Positions 62,777-64,000 of a stretch of DNA of 64,000 nt are shown piece after piece. The DNA comes from Aequorivita antarctica (GTDB taxonomy: Bacteria > Bacteroidota > Bacteroidia > Flavobacteriales > Flavobacteriaceae), in assembly GCF_007997155.1 (NCBI RefSeq), contig NZ_VORT01000003.1, forward strand, positions 1 through 64,000. The letters are read 5' to 3'. Position numbers and translations under genes: made by a program. A model generated the notes under the pieces. It saw nothing but the letters and a program-made list of their open reading frames with translations, did no database searches and was not told the DNA's origin. How positions within the stretch are numbered: the stretch's first letter is position 1; every line of letters starts with the position of its first letter.

Positions 62777-63134
62777 AAATGTAGGTTTTGGGTATAACTA
62801 ACTAAGAAAAAGTTGGATGAGTTGAGATTATTCGGTCATATAAATAAATTCTACATAAGGTAGGAACACAATTGACCAAGAAGAGAGTGGCGGCAATAGC
62901 TGGCCACAACATAAGTAGGTTCATTTTCATAATCTGGGTTGTTGAAAATATGGTACAATAATAAAACATAATTCCGATAAAGTGCAAGTTTTTTGGATGA
63001 AAAGTTAAAATTTTTAAGAAACAACGCTCTAATTATCAGTCATTTCTTACAAAAGAAAGCTTTTACATTATAAATTTAAAGAAATACTGTATGGGAATAC
63101 CACAAAATTCTTAGAGACAACTGGTTTCATTAAT

Positions 63135-63142
63135 TATATTTG
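63135..63142 (+). promoter_or_regulatory. -7 element directly before the ACC-deaminase-like gene
   Basis: TATATTTG ends 4 bases before ATG 63147. No -33 TTG is seen at the usual distance. The spacing repeats that of rnhB and of the lipoprotein at 52692. Confidence 0.5.
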
Positions 63143-63146
63143 CCTC

Positions 63147-64000
63147 ATGCAACCTATCTTGACCCATTCCAATATCCCTTTAATGAAAATAGACCTTTCT
63201 AAACATGGAATTACGGGCTATTCTTTGGTTTTAAAACGAGAAGATTTATTACATCCTTTTGTTTCTGGCAATAAATTCAGAAAATTGAAGTATAATATTC
63301 TTGCGGCCAAAGAACAGAAACACAATACACTGCTCACATTCGGCGGGGCTTTTTCAAACCATATAGCTGCGGTAGCAGCTGCCGGTAAAGAATGGGGGTT
63401 TAAAACCATCGGCATCATACGCGGTGAGGAACTTGAACGTAAAATATCGGAAAATACAACACTTTCTTTTGCTGAAGAATGCGGAATGCAGTTGCATTTT
63501 ATTTCGCGTGAACATTATAGACATAAAGACGAAACTAAATTTCTCAATAATTTAAAAAATCAATATGAAGATTTTTATCTTTTACCCGAAGGCGGCACCA
63601 ACGCACTGGCAGTAAAAGGATGCGAAGAAATTTTGGGAGAAATAAACGACTCTTTTGATTATATCTGTGTTCCCATAGGCACAGGCGGCACCATGGCCGG
63701 CTTGGTAAAAGCATCAAATATAAACCAACAAGTTTTAGGGTTTTCAGCTTTAAAAGGAACCTTTCAAGCTTCTGAAATTGAAAAATATACTTCCAAAACC
63801 AATTTTGAAATCACAGATAAGTATTGTTTTGGTGGGTATGGCAAAATAGATATTGATTTGATACGTTTCATAAATGAGTTTAAAGAAAAGACCAACATTC
63901 CACTAGATCCGATCTATACCGGAAAAATGATGTATGGCATCATGGATCTACTAAAAAAGGGGTATTTCAAAGAAAATAGCCGTATTTTTGCAGTCCATAC
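63147..64000 (+). CDS. 1-aminocyclopropane-1-carboxylate deaminase/D-cysteine desulfhydrase-like, 3'-truncated
   Basis: PLP enzyme of fold type II; the window ends after about 284 codons of an expected 300 or so. The lysine segment is SGNKFRKLKYN, followed by FGGAFSNHIAAVAAAG (substrate serine and asparagine region), LLPEGGTNALAVKG and the phosphate-binding loop VPIGTGGTMAGL. It would deaminate ACC or release sulfide from D-cysteine; sequence alone does not decide. A second ATG at 63183 is possible, but 63147 fits the family N-terminus. Confidence 0.88.
   Translation, partial: MQPILTHSNIPLMKIDLSKHGITGYSLVLKREDLLHPFVSGNKFRKLKYNILAAKEQKHNTLLTFGGAFSNHIAAVAAAGKEWGFKTIGIIRGEELERKISENTTLSFAEECGMQLHFISREHYRHKDETKFLNNLKNQYEDFYLLPEGGTNALAVKGCEEILGEINDSFDYICVPIGTGGTMAGLVKASNINQQVLGFSALKGTFQASEIEKYTSKTNFEITDKYCFGGYGKIDIDLIRFINEFKEKTNIPLDPIYTGKMMYGIMDLLKKGYFKENSRIFAVH

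Noticed and set aside
62802-62930. Small minus-strand frame that could encode a 42-residue peptide with a lipobox-like LVNC
   Set aside because: It is too short, without a mature domain, in a 370-base gap before the choice-of-anchor B gene. It could be a decayed lipoprotein start but cannot be supported.

Overview
The window looks like chromosomal DNA of a marine-type Flavobacteriaceae bacterium (Bacteroidota). The evidence is an AT-rich base composition, promoters of the Bacteroidota type (TTG/TTTG, about 19-22 bases, TAnnTTTG), almost no Shine-Dalgarno sequences, a GldJ-PorU-PorV cluster of the type IX secretion system (T9SS), several secreted proteins with T9SS C-terminal sorting domains, a single-chain glycine dehydrogenase, and SprT, putative porin and NhaD genes of flavobacterial type. 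An Aequorivita-like genus is possible, but the sequence alone does not prove it.

Layout. 1-9.5 kb: purE, a small membrane protein, an M3 oligopeptidase, an ECF sigma factor with a zinc-finger anti-sigma-like partner, a UbiA-like membrane protein, gcvP, a FabH-like ketoacyl synthase and a methyltransferase. 9.5-18.7 kb: an FG-GAP T9SS cargo protein, a family 2 glycosyltransferase, a lipoprotein alkaline phosphatase, an MlaE/MlaF-type lipid transporter pair, a DUF389 protein downstream of mannose-1-phosphate guanylyltransferase, and an SDR-SprT pair. 18.9-30.8 kb: pyruvate dehydrogenase E1-alpha and E2, cytidine deaminase, PorV, PorU, GldJ and MurF. 30.8-37.2 kb: a reduced contractile-injection-system-like cluster. 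37.3-44.5 kb: two tRNA-Val genes, YitT, FolC, a BNR-repeat T9SS cargo protein, and TonB/ExbD/ExbB. 44.6-64 kb: NhaD, an amino-acid dehydrogenase, AnmK, an acyl-CoA dehydrogenase, a putative porin, RNase HII, a propeller lipoprotein, a large hybrid two-component protein, two small secreted proteins, a third large T9SS cargo protein and a truncated ACC-deaminase-like gene at the right edge.

The most unusual region is 30761-37152. It encodes a DUF4255 cap-like protein, gp19-like tail-tube proteins, a VgrG/gp5-gp27 spike, a very short tape-measure-like protein, an AAA+ ATPase and a PAAR-like DUF4280 tip. These match the eCIS/Afp/PVC family. No sheath, LysM adaptor, gp25 or baseplate-wedge gene is present. 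All but one gene of this cluster lies between two roughly 180-200 base direct repeats. Each repeat carries a tRNA-Val (one intact, one with a ruined acceptor stem), a terminator and a short conserved leader block. A third tube gene sits just past the pseudo-tRNA copy.

A second theme is intergenic structure. Short stuttering repeat tracts (GAAACCT, GGAAATT and TTTGG types) lie just upstream of promoters or start codons. Two inverted-repeat elements resemble MITEs, and three genes have a -7 box ending exactly 4 bases before ATG, which suggests leaderless mRNAs. Most of the rest is ordinary flavobacterial core metabolism, envelope biogenesis and T9SS/gliding machinery.
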